A DNA stretch of 36,595 nt. Origin: Bacteroidota bacterium (GTDB lineage: Bacteria > Bacteroidota > Bacteroidia > Chitinophagales > Chitinophagaceae). The notes beneath the pieces are model-generated. The model made no database searches, had not been told where the DNA came from, and was given only the letters and a program-made list of their open reading frames with translations. The translations under genes and the position numbers were made by a program. Positions 1 through 7,839 of the stretch are shown here, piece by piece (the first letter of the stretch is position 1; the number at the start of each line of letters is the position of its first letter). The stretch is taken from contig JABDAN010000025.1 in NCBI GenBank assembly GCA_013289175.1, positions 1 to 36,595 on the forward strand, in the 5' to 3' direction.

Positions 1-123
1 TTAGGTGCAGTTAAAATAAAGACCATTGATTGTTATATGAAAGAATTATTGCAAATTCCTGAAATGGGGATTTACAAAATTGCCTCTGAAATGACAAACC
101 ATGATGCGTTGGAACCTAGGTAG
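1..123 (+). CDS. 3' end of an unidentified gene (truncated by the window start)
   Basis: Frame 1 is open from the first base to a TAG at 121-123, giving 40 residues that end in NHDALEPR. The other two forward frames have early stops, so this is the only candidate for the tail of an upstream gene. No motif is recognised. A second frame opens at the ATGATG at 101 and continues with plausible residues (SAKIVSMSPSILRRNN) into the antisense of the next gene, so a frameshift near 110-120 in a once longer protein is possible. The assignment is weak because the piece is short. Confidence 0.3.
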   Translation, partial: LGAVKIKTIDCYMKELLQIPEMGIYKIASEMTNHDALEPR

Positions 124-216
124 TTCTGCAAAAATAGTGAGTATGAGTCCTTCGATTTTGAGAAGAAACAATCAGGTTTATACTTTTGATGATGAATTCT
201 CACCTAAATTTTTATG

Positions 217-1821
217 TCATTTCTTCTTTAGAACCCTTTTATCAATTTCAGATTTTAACAAGGAGCTTATCGGGTCATTTTTCTTTAACAACGACAAAAC
301 AAGCTTTATATACTCTGTCTTATTTTTAATACCTATCAGTTCGCACAACTTTGAATTCGGAATCAAAGCGTTTTTCAAATTAAATAATCTCAATATTGCA
401 TCATAGTCCTTTTCCACAACTACATTTTGAAATTTGGCTTTTATCTTTTCCAATAGATTAGGCTTATCAATCGCTTTATAATCAGCATCAATTTCATCAT
501 TTAAAGTATTGATATCCTTTGACTCTAAATTACTAAGCGAAATAAGCTTCTTGCGTAAAATTGACTTATAATGAAGAGCAATCTGCGGTTCTATTTGATC
601 GTTAAAGTATTTGATCAAGTTTTCTTTTACTTTGTCGAAAACATAGTCAGGATTTTTGCCCAAATAACTACCAATACTTTTTACTATGTCTTTACTGAGA
701 AACAGATTCTCCGCCTCTGCAACATTCAAAACCCAAATATCTTTAGAAATCAGGTTTTCAACTTCGTCATCTAGTCTTGCATCTCTATCGATTAAACCAA
801 AGGATTGAATGGTGTGAAATTCATTTTGTTCATTTAAAGCTTTTACACTTTGGATCACTTTTTCACAACTCCCCAAAGGTTTTAAAGTAAATCCTGTATA
901 TACATGCTGATAAAGTTCATAGTCGATGCTACTGTTATCTCCCTCCAAAAACAATATGGGTTTACGACTGCCAAGTACTTCCAAATACAATTGTTCAGGA
1001 ATGGGCATTTCATTACCTAATATTTCATAATCCCATAAATTTTCACCGCTATAACCTTTAGTCCAGATTTTTAATGCACTATGCCTCGAAAACGCAAAAT
1101 CAATGTCATGTGTTAGATAAATGAATGAACAATCTTCCCGTTCTATTTCTATAAGATCAAAAAGTGATTTTACCAACGATTTGTGAATGTGCATTTCAGG
1201 CTCATCAATTATGATTATTGAATGCCGGGGCGCACAAACGACCTCACCTACCAGATAAAATATTACTCTTTCCCCATCGCTCAAATCTGAAGCATTATAT
1301 TTAGTTTGTTCGTTGCCGGTTAAGTAAGCCTCGATAATTCCAGCTTTCTTAAATAATTTCCTATGTGGCAATACGGCTTCCCAGATCTTTTGAACGATAT
1401 CCATCTTTGTAACAGGCTTCTCCCTCCTACCTTCCTTATAATTCAATGCCTCTTCATATTCTTCTGTATGGAGAAGTACCATCAGTTTATCAAAGTCATT
1501 TAAGAGATGCGTGTCAAATCGTCCGCCCCACCTTTGCGCATTTTTATGCGCTAACATTTGCGCATCAGTATATGTTTCCTGATACCATCCGTAATACAAT
1601 TCTTTTTCAGCTCTTTTTTTTGATTTAGGGCTGACTTCTCGCGGTAGTGAAAGTGATTTTTGTGCTGAAATACGATGCGTTTGACCAAGATTCATTTGCT
1701 CTATCCTAGAACCAAACCTTGTTTTTCCAGATCCATTAGCACCCACTACTACTAATTGATTGAGCTCTATAATAGGATTACTGTTTGGATTGCCCTTTTT
1801 TGCAGGTAATGTTATCTTCAT
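217..1821 (-). CDS. AAA family ATPase fused to a DUF4435 (TOPRIM-like) domain, candidate anti-phage protein
   Basis: This 534-residue protein joins an SMC/ABC-like ATPase to a DUF4435 domain. Seen in the sequence: Walker A GANGSGKT at 27-34, a signature-like LSDGE at 180-184, Walker B IIIIDEPE at 202-209 and a switch histidine in LTHD near 238. In the C-terminal half, FLEGD (291-295), GLIDRDA (342-348) and the acidic VAEAENLF (367-374) are the conserved acidic positions expected of a TOPRIM-like fold. Known of the families: AAA_15/AAA_21 ATPases with DUF4435 partners form the PARIS defence system (AriA plus AriB), and single-chain fusions occur; OLD nucleases have the same logic. Here the ATPase part is short (about 285 residues), so the exact subtype is open. 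The ATG start sits directly before MKITLPAKKG. The gene is AT-rich compared with katE and stands alone, consistent with horizontal acquisition. Its defence role is inferred. Confidence 0.8.
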   Translation of the reverse strand: MKITLPAKKGNPNSNPIIELNQLVVVGANGSGKTRFGSRIEQMNLGQTHRISAQKSLSLPREVSPKSKKRAEKELYYGWYQETYTDAQMLAHKNAQRWGGRFDTHLLNDFDKLMVLLHTEEYEEALNYKEGRREKPVTKMDIVQKIWEAVLPHRKLFKKAGIIEAYLTGNEQTKYNASDLSDGERVIFYLVGEVVCAPRHSIIIIDEPEMHIHKSLVKSLFDLIEIEREDCSFIYLTHDIDFAFSRHSALKIWTKGYSGENLWDYEILGNEMPIPEQLYLEVLGSRKPILFLEGDNSSIDYELYQHVYTGFTLKPLGSCEKVIQSVKALNEQNEFHTIQSFGLIDRDARLDDEVENLISKDIWVLNVAEAENLFLSKDIVKSIGSYLGKNPDYVFDKVKENLIKYFNDQIEPQIALHYKSILRKKLISLSNLESKDINTLNDEIDADYKAIDKPNLLEKIKAKFQNVVVEKDYDAILRLFNLKNALIPNSKLCELIGIKNKTEYIKLVLSLLKKNDPISSLLKSEIDKRVLKKK

Positions 1822-1959
1822 ATTGAAACTTATGGAAATTTTCCATGGTAAATTTACGCTTCAAAAACGAGTGTTCCTGAGTGGCGTGGGGATTTCGGAT
1901 TCCTGGCGGTTTTTTTGTTTAAATTCCGAGTAATTGCTCACAGCGGCCGACGCATCTAA

Positions 1960-2114
1960 TCTCTGTGCACAGCTGCGATTAAAGTTGCCCTGCCAATGGA
2001 AACACTTGGATATGATAACCTGTTTGTGCATTGGGTACGGTAAAAGACGCAGAAGTTGAAACACTGGCTTTGGTGGATAACAGAAAGATCCAAGAGCCGG
2101 TTATTGCTGATTAA
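1960..2114 (+). pseudogene. Frameshifted remnant of an unidentified coding sequence
   Basis: Two consecutive open segments in different frames read like protein. Positions 1960-2043 give TAAIKVALPMETLGYDNLF followed by VHWVR and a stop; from 2040 another frame gives VKDAEVETLALVDNRKIQEP and ends VIAD with TAA at 2112-2114. One frame change near 2040 would join them into a continuous C-terminal tail. No start codon or ribosome binding site precedes it, and the frame is closed upstream at 1957. I do not recognise the family. It lies between the ATPase gene and a lipoprotein gene and looks like the 3' stump of a lost gene. Confidence 0.35.
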
Positions 2115-2184
2115 GGTATTTCTTACCAGATATCTTTTATTGATTAGCGGTTTTCAAATGTTTTGATCAGAATGTAAATGGAAG

Positions 2185-2228
2185 CACTTAGAGATAAACA
2201 CTTAGAGTATATATACAAACACTTGGAT
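2185..2228 (+). repeat. Short direct repeats CACTTAGAG / CACTTGGAT
   Basis: CACTTAGAG occurs at 2185-2193 and 2199-2207, and the variant CACTTGGAT at 2220-2228, each preceded by A-rich bases; another CACTTGGAT is at 2003-2011. Spacings are 14 and 21 bases. The rest of 2115-2535 is AT-rich with no convincing gene. This could be a protein-binding array or chance in AT-rich DNA. Confidence 0.25.
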
Positions 2229-2535
2229 GACTAGTGAATCCTTTGCCAGGACAAAAAATATCCGATTTAAATTTCAGTAAATCTTGATTTGCTCTGTGAA
2301 AGATATTTGGGAAAATGAGCCAGATTTGAACTCTTTAATTTCTTAACAATCTTGGTTTGAAGATCTTTTGCTCCGAGATCATTCGATGTCATACTTGCTC
2401 CCTCACAAATTCGTTACTTTGTAACTCTTTACCACAATATTTATTGCTGGTTCAAAATTTAAATAATTCAGGAGTTAATTCTTGGAAGAATTTGTTTTGT
2501 TGAAATCATTTTTCCTTAACTTAAAACAAAATCAC

Positions 2536-3207
2536 ATGTTCCAGAAAATTTGTCATACTATTTTATTCTTTGCCTTAATTTTCTCTATTTCGTCTTGTGT
2601 AACACAGAAAAAACTGCAAATTGTAGGACAAGCTAAATTGGATAAAGTGCTGGCAGAAGTTTTGGATCAGTATCACAAAGCAACGGACGCTATAAACTTA
2701 TATTATGATTCGATTCGGATTGCAAACAATGAAGCAAATTCTTATGACTCTCTCATCATAAAAGAAGCGGATGTGACTTTCGATAATGTCGTTTCTAACG
2801 CTGCAGATGGATCACTCTCCATCATTGTATTTAAGTCTGAATATGTTTATACAAAAACCAAAGAAACATCAGTGAAATATAGCCTGGTGAATGCCAATTT
2901 ACCAAGTGCTGCAAAACCATTGTACGCGACTGATGATAATTTAAATAGTAAGAATAATGCACTAGCCAAATTAATCTTTGATGCAGCTCAATCTTTTTCC
3001 CAAATAAAATATCATGTGTCAGCAGATGACAAACTCGAAAAAAATTTTGAAGTGGATGTTTCTTTCTGTATAGATCAAAGTGGAAATATTGATGTTTCCA
3101 TCCCGAATTGGACCTTGTCTCCAGAATTAAAAGTCATCGCAGACGTTCAGAATACGCAAACCATGACATTGATTTTCTCAATATACAAGAGAAAGAAAAC
3201 CACATAA
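2536..3207 (+). CDS. Predicted lipoprotein of unknown function
   Basis: The protein has 223 residues when started at the ATG at 2536. This start is chosen because it places a clean lipoprotein signal at the N-terminus: MFQKICHTILFFALIFSISS followed by Cys21. A longer TTG-started reading from 2482 would bury the signal. The mature part begins with a helical stretch (QKKLQIVGQAKLDKVLAEVL) and continues with beta-rich alternation, including a SLSIIVFKSEYVYTKTK strand region and a C-terminal section ending IFSIYKRKKTT. A loose resemblance to the trypsin-co-occurring domain layout (helix, then an amphipathic beta segment) is possible but unproven. It probably sits on the periplasmic face of a membrane. 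It converges on the small membrane gene that follows, with a terminator-like hairpin between them. Confidence 0.7.
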   Translation: MFQKICHTILFFALIFSISSCVTQKKLQIVGQAKLDKVLAEVLDQYHKATDAINLYYDSIRIANNEANSYDSLIIKEADVTFDNVVSNAADGSLSIIVFKSEYVYTKTKETSVKYSLVNANLPSAAKPLYATDDNLNSKNNALAKLIFDAAQSFSQIKYHVSADDKLEKNFEVDVSFCIDQSGNIDVSIPNWTLSPELKVIADVQNTQTMTLIFSIYKRKKTT

Positions 3208-3219
3208 AATTGTACATTT

Positions 3220-3250
3220 TACGCTTTTTAATTTGGAGATTAGAAGCGTA
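3220..3250. terminator. Hairpin between convergent genes, probable bidirectional terminator
   Basis: TACGCTTTTTAAT (3220-3232) pairs with ATTAGAAGCGTA (3239-3250) around a TTGGAG loop, with one bulge or mismatch. It lies 12 bases after one stop codon and just before the convergent gene's stop at 3254. The placement and the A/T-rich flanks suit termination from both sides. Confidence 0.5.
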
Positions 3251-3253
3251 CGC

Positions 3254-3454
3254 TCATATCTCGATCTCTGGCGCGAGCTCTTTCGCTTTATGAAAGACCT
3301 TGCGGATATGATCCAGCCCATTTTCTTCTTTGTTGATAGGACCGACAGGATCCTGATCGGCGAGCTCTTCGATATTCCTGTTTTTGAAAAACAAATACCA
3401 CACACCCACACCTACAACAGCCAGACCTCCTAGAATAGCGTAATTCCTTTTCAT
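3254..3454 (-). CDS. Small single-pass membrane protein
   Basis: A 66-residue protein starting MKRNYAILGGLAVVGVGVWY, with a single membrane helix at about residues 5-22, followed by a charged tail (KNRNIEELADQDPVGPINKE, later HKAKELAPEIEI). The internal ATG at 3454 is chosen over the upstream ATG at 3502 because it puts the hydrophobic helix at the N-terminus, and the longer version would run through a strong hairpin at 3481-3506. It is divergent from katE. Small one-helix proteins with charged tails are common in Bacteroidota, and no function can be assigned. A stress-related role is only suggested by its place beside the catalase. Confidence 0.55.
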   Translation of the reverse strand: MKRNYAILGGLAVVGVGVWYLFFKNRNIEELADQDPVGPINKEENGLDHIRKVFHKAKELAPEIEI

Positions 3455-3480
3455 AATGATGTTTGAAGATAGAGGTAAAA

Positions 3481-3506
3481 AATCGTGCCTTTTCATGGGC
3501 ACGATT
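3481..3506. promoter_or_regulatory. 9-bp perfect hairpin between the small membrane gene and katE
   Basis: AATCGTGCC (3481-3489) and GGCACGATT (3498-3506) form a perfect stem with an 8-base loop. It is followed by T residues on the plus strand and by TTTT on the minus strand (AAAA at 3477-3480). It lies in the divergent intergenic region, 31 bases before the katE start. It could be a terminator-like attenuator in a leader RNA, a regulator-binding palindrome, or an insulator between the two genes. Confidence 0.45.
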
Positions 3507-3537
3507 TTTCTGATACATACTTACTAATAATTTGATT

Positions 3538-5712
3538 ATGCCAAAAGCCAGTAAAAAACTTGTTCCGAGGAAATCCGATTCCAAAATAGATAAAAAACGA
3601 TCCGATCTCGCCCCTGACATAGAAACCGGCGCTCAAGAATTCATGACAACCGACCAGGGACTTAAGATCAATGATGATCAGAACTCCCTTAAAGCAGGAG
3701 AAAGGGGCGGAACACTCCTGGAAGATTTCATTTTAAGGGAAAAGATTACCCATTTCGATCACGAACGCATTCCGGAAAGAATCGTGCACGCCCGCGGAAC
3801 AGCCGCCCACGGTTACTTTCAGGTCTATAAGCCCATGGCCCAATATACCAAAGCAGGATTTCTGAACGATCCTGCATTGAAAACGCCCGTCTTCGTCCGC
3901 TTCTCGACCGTAGCTGGGTCCCGCGGATCGACCGATCTGGCCAGAGACGTGCGCGGCTTCTCGGTAAAATTCTATACAGAAGAGGGAAACTATGATCTGG
4001 TGGGGAATAATATACCGGTCTTCTTTATTCAGGATGCGATTAAATTTCCAGATCTGATACATGCCGTTAAGCCGGAACCAAACAACGAAATACCTCAGGC
4101 CGCTTCGGCGCACGATACATTCTGGGATTTTATTTCTCTTATGCCCGAGTCGATGCACATGATTATGTGGGTGATGAGTGATCGGGCTATTCCCAGAAGC
4201 CTGCGTATGATGGAGGGATTTGGTGTGCATACATTCAGGCTCATCAATGAAGCGGGTAAGTCGGTTTTCGTGAAGTTTCACTGGAAACCACTACTGGGTG
4301 TACACTCCGTCGCCTGGGATGAGGCGCAGATTATTTCGGGCAAAGACCCTGATTTTCACCGCAGAGATCTGTTCGACGCTATCGAATCTGGCGCCTTTCC
4401 CGAATGGGAATTGGGGATCCAGGTTGTAGAAGAGAAAGATGAGCATAAATATCCTTTTGACCTGCTCGATCCGACCAAACTGATTCCAGAGGAATTGGTT
4501 CCCGTGCAACGAATTGGCAAAATGGTACTCAACCGGAACACAGACAACTTTTTTGCAGAAACCGAGCAGGTGGCCTTTCACCCCGGTCATCTGGTTCCAG
4601 GCATTGACTTCAGCAATGATCCACTTTTACAAGGAAGATTGTTTTCATATACCGATACCCAACTCTCCAGACTGGGCAGCCCGAATTTTCACGAGATCCC
4701 CATTAACCGGTCGATCAATAAGGTTCACAACAATCAGCGTGACGGTCATATGCGTCAGCAAATCAATCAGGATGTAACGAGCTACCACCCCAATTCCCTT
4801 ACGGGGGGTTGCCCCTTCCAGGCCAAAGCAACCGAAGGAGGGTTCACATCCTATGAAGAAAAAATAGATGCCAGAAAGGTAAGGGCGAGGAGTCAGAGTT
4901 TTTTTGATCATTTCAGCCAGGCTAAGCTCTTCTATGACAGCCAGTCGGAAGCGGAGAAAAATCACTTGACCAATGCCCTGAGGTTTGAACTGGGTAAGGT
5001 ACAGCGGGTAGAAATAAGGCAAAGGATGATCGGTCTCTTAAGTCAGGTAGATAAAACGCTCGCTAAAGAGGTGTCGGATGCTCTTGGCCTGAGCGTGCCA
5101 AATAAACCGGAACAACCCCTGAATCACAGTATTCCGGCAGATGGCAACCCGGCGAAATTCCAACCAAAAACAAAAGACCAAGGAATTAAATCCTCTGCGG
5201 CCCTCAGTATGGCCAACACCCTTAAGGGCAATATCAAGAGCCGCAAGGTGGCCTTGCTGGCGGCTGACGGGGCAGATGGAAATCAAATGGAACTCATGAA
5301 AAAAGCGCTGACCGATGCGGGGGCAGTCGTTGAAATCATTGCTCCAAAACTTGGGAACATAAGCACGCTGAAAGGCGCACCTGCGGCGGTAGATAAAAGC
5401 CTGATGACCGTCTCATCAGTCCTCTATGACGCCGTATACATCCCGGGCGGCGACAAGTCCGTTGCAACGCTGGGTCAAAAACCTGAAGCGGTGGAATTTA
5501 TCTCCCAGGCTTATAAACATTGTAAGGCGGTTGCATTTGAGTTCGGTACTGAACCCCTGATTGAGAAAACAATGATCGGTGAAGATCTAAAATCAAATAA
5601 GAATATTCCAGGCATTATACATCCCGCCGGTAAAAATATCAACCTCGTCAAGGACTTCATCACTGCCATCGGTCAACACCGATTTTGGGAAAGAGAAAAA
5701 TCTCCCGTTTAA
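3538..5712 (+). CDS. katE: Large-subunit heme catalase, HPII type
   Basis: A 724-residue monofunctional catalase that breaks down hydrogen peroxide to water and oxygen in the cytoplasm. The order is an N-terminal extension (1-50), the catalase core (about 51-510) and a C-terminal glutamine-amidotransferase-like (flavodoxin-fold) domain at about 570-715, which is typical of large-subunit clade 2 catalases. Key residues are visible: distal His84 in RIVHARG, Asn157 in [10 protein letters not shown], and the proximal heme ligand Tyr371 in [14 protein letters not shown]. His348 (AFHPGH) precedes Tyr371 by 23 residues. This is the same spacing as the His392-Tyr415 pair that is covalently linked in E. 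coli HPII, and all four residues sit 44 lower than HPII numbering. ATG 3538 is preferred to the TTG two codons upstream. A small acidic protein gene follows after 18 bases and may be cotranscribed. Confidence 0.96.
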   Translation: MPKASKKLVPRKSDSKIDKKRSDLAPDIETGAQEFMTTDQGLKINDDQNSLKAGERGGTLLEDFILREKITHFDHERIPERIVHARGTAAHGYFQVYKPMAQYTKAGFLNDPALKTPVFVRFSTVAGSRGSTDLARDVRGFSVKFYTEEGNYDLVGNNIPVFFIQDAIKFPDLIHAVKPEPNNEIPQAASAHDTFWDFISLMPESMHMIMWVMSDRAIPRSLRMMEGFGVHTFRLINEAGKSVFVKFHWKPLLGVHSVAWDEAQIISGKDPDFHRRDLFDAIESGAFPEWELGIQVVEEKDEHKYPFDLLDPTKLIPEELVPVQRIGKMVLNRNTDNFFAETEQVAFHPGHLVPGIDFSNDPLLQGRLFSYTDTQLSRLGSPNFHEIPINRSINKVHNNQRDGHMRQQINQDVTSYHPNSLTGGCPFQAKATEGGFTSYEEKIDARKVRARSQSFFDHFSQAKLFYDSQSEAEKNHLTNALRFELGKVQRVEIRQRMIGLLSQVDKTLAKEVSDALGLSVPNKPEQPLNHSIPADGNPAKFQPKTKDQGIKSSAALSMANTLKGNIKSRKVALLAADGADGNQMELMKKALTDAGAVVEIIAPKLGNISTLKGAPAAVDKSLMTVSSVLYDAVYIPGGDKSVATLGQKPEAVEFISQAYKHCKAVAFEFGTEPLIEKTMIGEDLKSNKNIPGIIHPAGKNINLVKDFITAIGQHRFWEREKSPV

Positions 5713-5730
5713 TAGTAAAAAATAAAACAC

Positions 5731-5928
5731 ATGGAACCGAAAGAAAAGTTCATCAAAATCACTCCGAAATCCATTGAGCCATCAGCGTCGGACCAGGAAA
5801 AAGAAAATAAAAATATCTCTAAGGCGATCGAATCGGCTGAACCGCGGATTCCTGACGTAACGGGATTAAATACAGATATTCCCTTTGCTGACCGGGAGAA
5901 CGGCGCAGAAGAAGTAGAGGATGATTAG
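5731..5928 (+). CDS. Small hydrophilic acidic protein downstream of catalase
   Basis: A 65-residue protein, MEPKEKFIKITPKSIEPSAS through a Lys/Glu/Asn-rich centre to an acidic end (EEVEDD). It has no hydrophobic segment, cysteine or recognisable domain and is probably disordered. It starts 18 bases after the katE stop in the same direction, so cotranscription with the catalase is likely. The family is not recognised. Its reality rests on good spacing, an ATG start and a non-shadow position, and a role in oxidative stress is only guessed from context. Confidence 0.5.
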   Translation: MEPKEKFIKITPKSIEPSASDQEKENKNISKAIESAEPRIPDVTGLNTDIPFADRENGAEEVEDD

Positions 5929-5966
5929 TTATCGAGCGTCCTAAACAACCTTAGTGTAGGTATTTC

Positions 5967-6113
5967 TTGGACAAAACCCTTTGCCAGAAAAAAGACTGTA
6001 CCAAAGAAATTGGTATTGGCAAGGTACTGGGCGACAGTATCGCCAGGATTTCGGGTTTGTTGTCGAAAGACTTTGTCAAGCTGGTCCTCACCGCTTCTGT
6101 TGTGGTATTTCCT
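5967..6113 (+). pseudogene. Remnant of an FtsX/MacB-like ABC transporter permease
   Basis: The translated piece TKEIGIGKVLGDSIARISGL followed by LSKDFVKLVLTASVVVFP closely matches the segment TKEIGIRKVLGAS...LLSKDF.KLVL.A in the last part of MacB/FtsX-type permeases. Bacteroidota genomes carry many copies of these. Only about 50 residues remain. The preceding four-TM context and the usual C-terminal tail are missing, and the sequence after VVVFP no longer fits. No start or partner ATPase gene is nearby. It is best read as a fossil of a deleted transporter gene. Confidence 0.6.
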
Positions 6114-6289
6114 AATTCATCGCTGCAACCGCTGAATATAAGTCCGAAATTTTCAGGTAATTGTCTCCACTTTAAAATACCCACTGCCAGAAATTGATGC
6201 TTTCGTTCGGGATTTTTTCGGTTGACAAGAGAAGAAAATAAATAGGAATAAAAAATGAATACTTCTTAGGGAGACCAAACACACCGATC

Positions 6290-6619
6290 CTATTGACTTC
6301 TATTTAACCCAAACAAGAAGTAAACACTCAACTCAAAAGCCTGATTTTTTGTTTTATTACTTTCGGAGATATATCCGGTTGTTGTCTGTGGCGGTCCCCC
6401 GACAATAGAGAATTCGAACTCTTGTTTCGATTTGTCAATACCGATCAGACTTCTGACAAAATTGAACTCCACGCCCCATTTGCCCAGCTCATATTTTAGC
6501 TTCTGATATGGGACGCATGTTTTAGTAACAAGTCGATTACCTGGCCAGAAAAATTTCTTGCAAAAGGCACCATACGGATACGCGACTATAGTGATATTAA
6601 AAGCGCACTTGATGCAGAC
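6290..6619 (-). pseudogene. 3' remnant of a possible outer-membrane beta-barrel protein
   Basis: The minus strand is open for 109 codons between a TAG at 6620-6622 and a TAG at 6290-6292, with no ATG near its beginning. The translation looks protein-like, with alternating aromatic and hydrophobic residues: AYPYGAFCKKFFWPGNR, KYELGKWGVEFNFVRS, EFEFSIVGGPP, and a final AFELSVYFLFGLNRSQ. The strand-like alternation at the end resembles the last strands of an outer-membrane barrel, though I cannot name a family. A different frame upstream (toward 6660) also reads plausibly, suggesting a frameshift. The only internal alternative start is a GTG at 6472. Confidence 0.4.
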
Positions 6620-6720
6620 CTACAGACTCCTGAAAATTGATGAATTCCTGCTCCTGCAATATATCTATTTAACTAAGCAGGACGAATGCTTTTACTTTAT
6701 GGATTACACGCCTATCTCGG

Positions 6721-7074
6721 TCAAATTCGCTCCTTGGAGATTATTTTCTCAATTTCCGCTTTAAGGATAGGAAGGTGCTTGATCATAATCGCCCAAATTA
6801 TTTCGTCGGAAACAGTATCATAACCATGAATGATTCTATTTCTTGTATCGACGATTTTTCTTGAATTTGAAAGTTCGATTGGATCGTCCGAATGAAAGAT
6901 TCTGCTCATTGCTTCACCAATGATTTCTATATTCCTTTCTACAGCTCGTTTGGTTTTTGTGTCTTTTTGGTAGGTATTGAAGTCTCGGGGAATGTCCGAA
7001 AAAAAACTTTCTATTTCATCGATCGCCTTCAGTATATCGTATAACCAAGTTTTAATCTCAACGTTCATATACAA
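6721..7074 (-). CDS. hepT: HepT-like (DUF86) ribonuclease toxin
   Basis: A 117-residue HEPN-fold toxin. The catalytic motif RX4HXY is intact as R78-NRII-H83-G-Y85 (TRNRIIHGYD). Upstream helices with ERNIEIIGEA (46-55) are typical of the HepT/DUF86 family. Known of the family: HepT cleaves RNA and is neutralised when its MntA partner adds AMP to the tyrosine of this motif. The start overlaps the end of the mntA gene by 17 bases; an ATG two codons in (7068) is an equally possible start. It is the second gene of the two-gene operon. The pair is AT-rich and flanked by gene remnants, as expected for a mobile toxin-antitoxin module. Confidence 0.88.
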   Translation of the reverse strand: MYMNVEIKTWLYDILKAIDEIESFFSDIPRDFNTYQKDTKTKRAVERNIEIIGEAMSRIFHSDDPIELSNSRKIVDTRNRIIHGYDTVSDEIIWAIMIKHLPILKAEIEKIISKERI

Positions 7075-7360
7075 GCTGCCTTTTGTTGTTTACAACTTGT
7101 TGAAAAAAGGGATTCTTAATAGTTTTTTCTTCTAACAGATCTACCCGCCTATTTAGAACATTTTCGAGATCAAATTTCAAATCATAGTAGTTATCCGCAT
7201 ACTGCAAAATGTCGAGAGGCTGAAAGTCAACTATAAAATCAACATCGCTGTTCGCTTTGTAGTTAGTCGTCAAAATCGAGCCGAAGGCATAGAGCTTATT
7301 TACCTTGTAACGGGAACAAAGTAGTGCTATATCCTTCAAATATTTTTTCAGTTCATCCAT
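7058..7360 (-). CDS. mntA: MntA-like nucleotidyltransferase antitoxin
   Basis: A 100-residue minimal nucleotidyltransferase. The signature GSX10DXD is exact: G27-S28, then ten residues, then D39-V-D41 (FGSILTTNYKANSDVDFIV). A third acidic residue of the active site is probably D74 in NRRVDLLEE. Proteins of this group transfer AMP to the tyrosine of the HepT RX4HXY motif and silence it. The gene comes first in the operon and overlaps the toxin gene, so translation is probably coupled. The ATG start begins MDELKKYLKD. Confidence 0.88.
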   Translation of the reverse strand: MDELKKYLKDIALLCSRYKVNKLYAFGSILTTNYKANSDVDFIVDFQPLDILQYADNYYDLKFDLENVLNRRVDLLEEKTIKNPFFQQVVNNKRQLVYER

Positions 7361-7525
7361 AGTTCAATTTAAAACTAAAGCAAATTTACAAAATTTTACT
7401 TGGAATGGAGTAGCTACTTAATCAAAAAACAGGTGTAATAAATTTATAATCAACTATCTATTCAATACTTTTGCTACATCTCTCCTTAAAAGTATTATAG
7501 TTTCTGAGATATTAATATAAAGAAC

Positions 7526-7741
7526 ATGTCCTTCCAGGCTTATATTGACAACATTAAAACCAAGACAGGTAAAACACCCGCTGATTTTAAAAAACTGGCT
7601 GAACAAAAAGGGTTTTTAGAAAAAGGAAAACCTAAGCCAACTGTTAAGGCAGGTGAAATTCTAAAATGGTTGAAAGAAGACTTCGATCTGGGTCACGGAC
7701 ACGGAATGGCTATATATGCGACATTCAAAGGGATGAAATAA
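7526..7741 (+). CDS. DUF4287 domain-containing protein
   Basis: A 71-residue protein, MSFQAYIDNIKTKTGKTPAD to HGHGMAIYATFKGMK, which matches the DUF4287 pattern (MSFQAYLDNIxxKTGKTPxDF, KAGEIxxWLKxDFxLGxGHxMA). The domain is complete and alone here. Many relatives are longer and carry a second domain (DUF5655), which is absent. It is a cytoplasmic protein of unknown function. It is transcribed divergently from the mntA-hepT pair across a 165-base intergenic gap and is followed by a strong palindrome with a TTTTA run that could end its transcript. Confidence 0.85.
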   Translation: MSFQAYIDNIKTKTGKTPADFKKLAEQKGFLEKGKPKPTVKAGEILKWLKEDFDLGHGHGMAIYATFKGMK

Positions 7742-7775
7742 GAATTCCACTGAACTTTACGATTCGACGCAATTT

Positions 7776-7839
7776 ATGCGGCGAATACGGGTCTTATTCG
7801 CCGCATTTTAGCACATTCGCCGCAATTCATGCGGCGAAT
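7776..7839. repeat. Tandem palindromes built from GCGGCGAATA units
   Basis: Palindrome 1: ATGCGGCGAATA (7776-7787) and TATTCGCCGCAT (7795-7806), a perfect 12-bp stem with a 7-base loop followed by TTTTA. Palindrome 2: ATTCGCCGCA (7815-7824) and TGCGGCGAAT (7830-7839), a perfect 10-bp stem with a 5-base loop. The first and last arms also form a direct repeat, CGCAATT(T/C)ATGCGGCGAATAC. The alternating arrangement is REP/BIME-like. The first hairpin may also serve as terminator for the DUF4287 gene. Nothing else is recognisable between here and 8036. Confidence 0.7.

Noticed and set aside
101..406. A 101-codon plus-strand ORF at the left edge.
   Set aside because: Most of it is antisense to the 3' end of the ATPase-DUF4435 gene, whose coding signal is far stronger; only its first part might belong to a frameshifted upstream gene.
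2185..2228. CACTT repeats considered as a CRISPR array or plasmid-type iterons.
   Set aside because: Units are only 9 bases, there are no uniform spacers, and no Cas or replication-initiator gene is nearby.
3733..5286. Several ORFs of 60-182 codons on the opposite strand of katE.
   Set aside because: They are shadows of a certain catalase gene and show no domain or start context.
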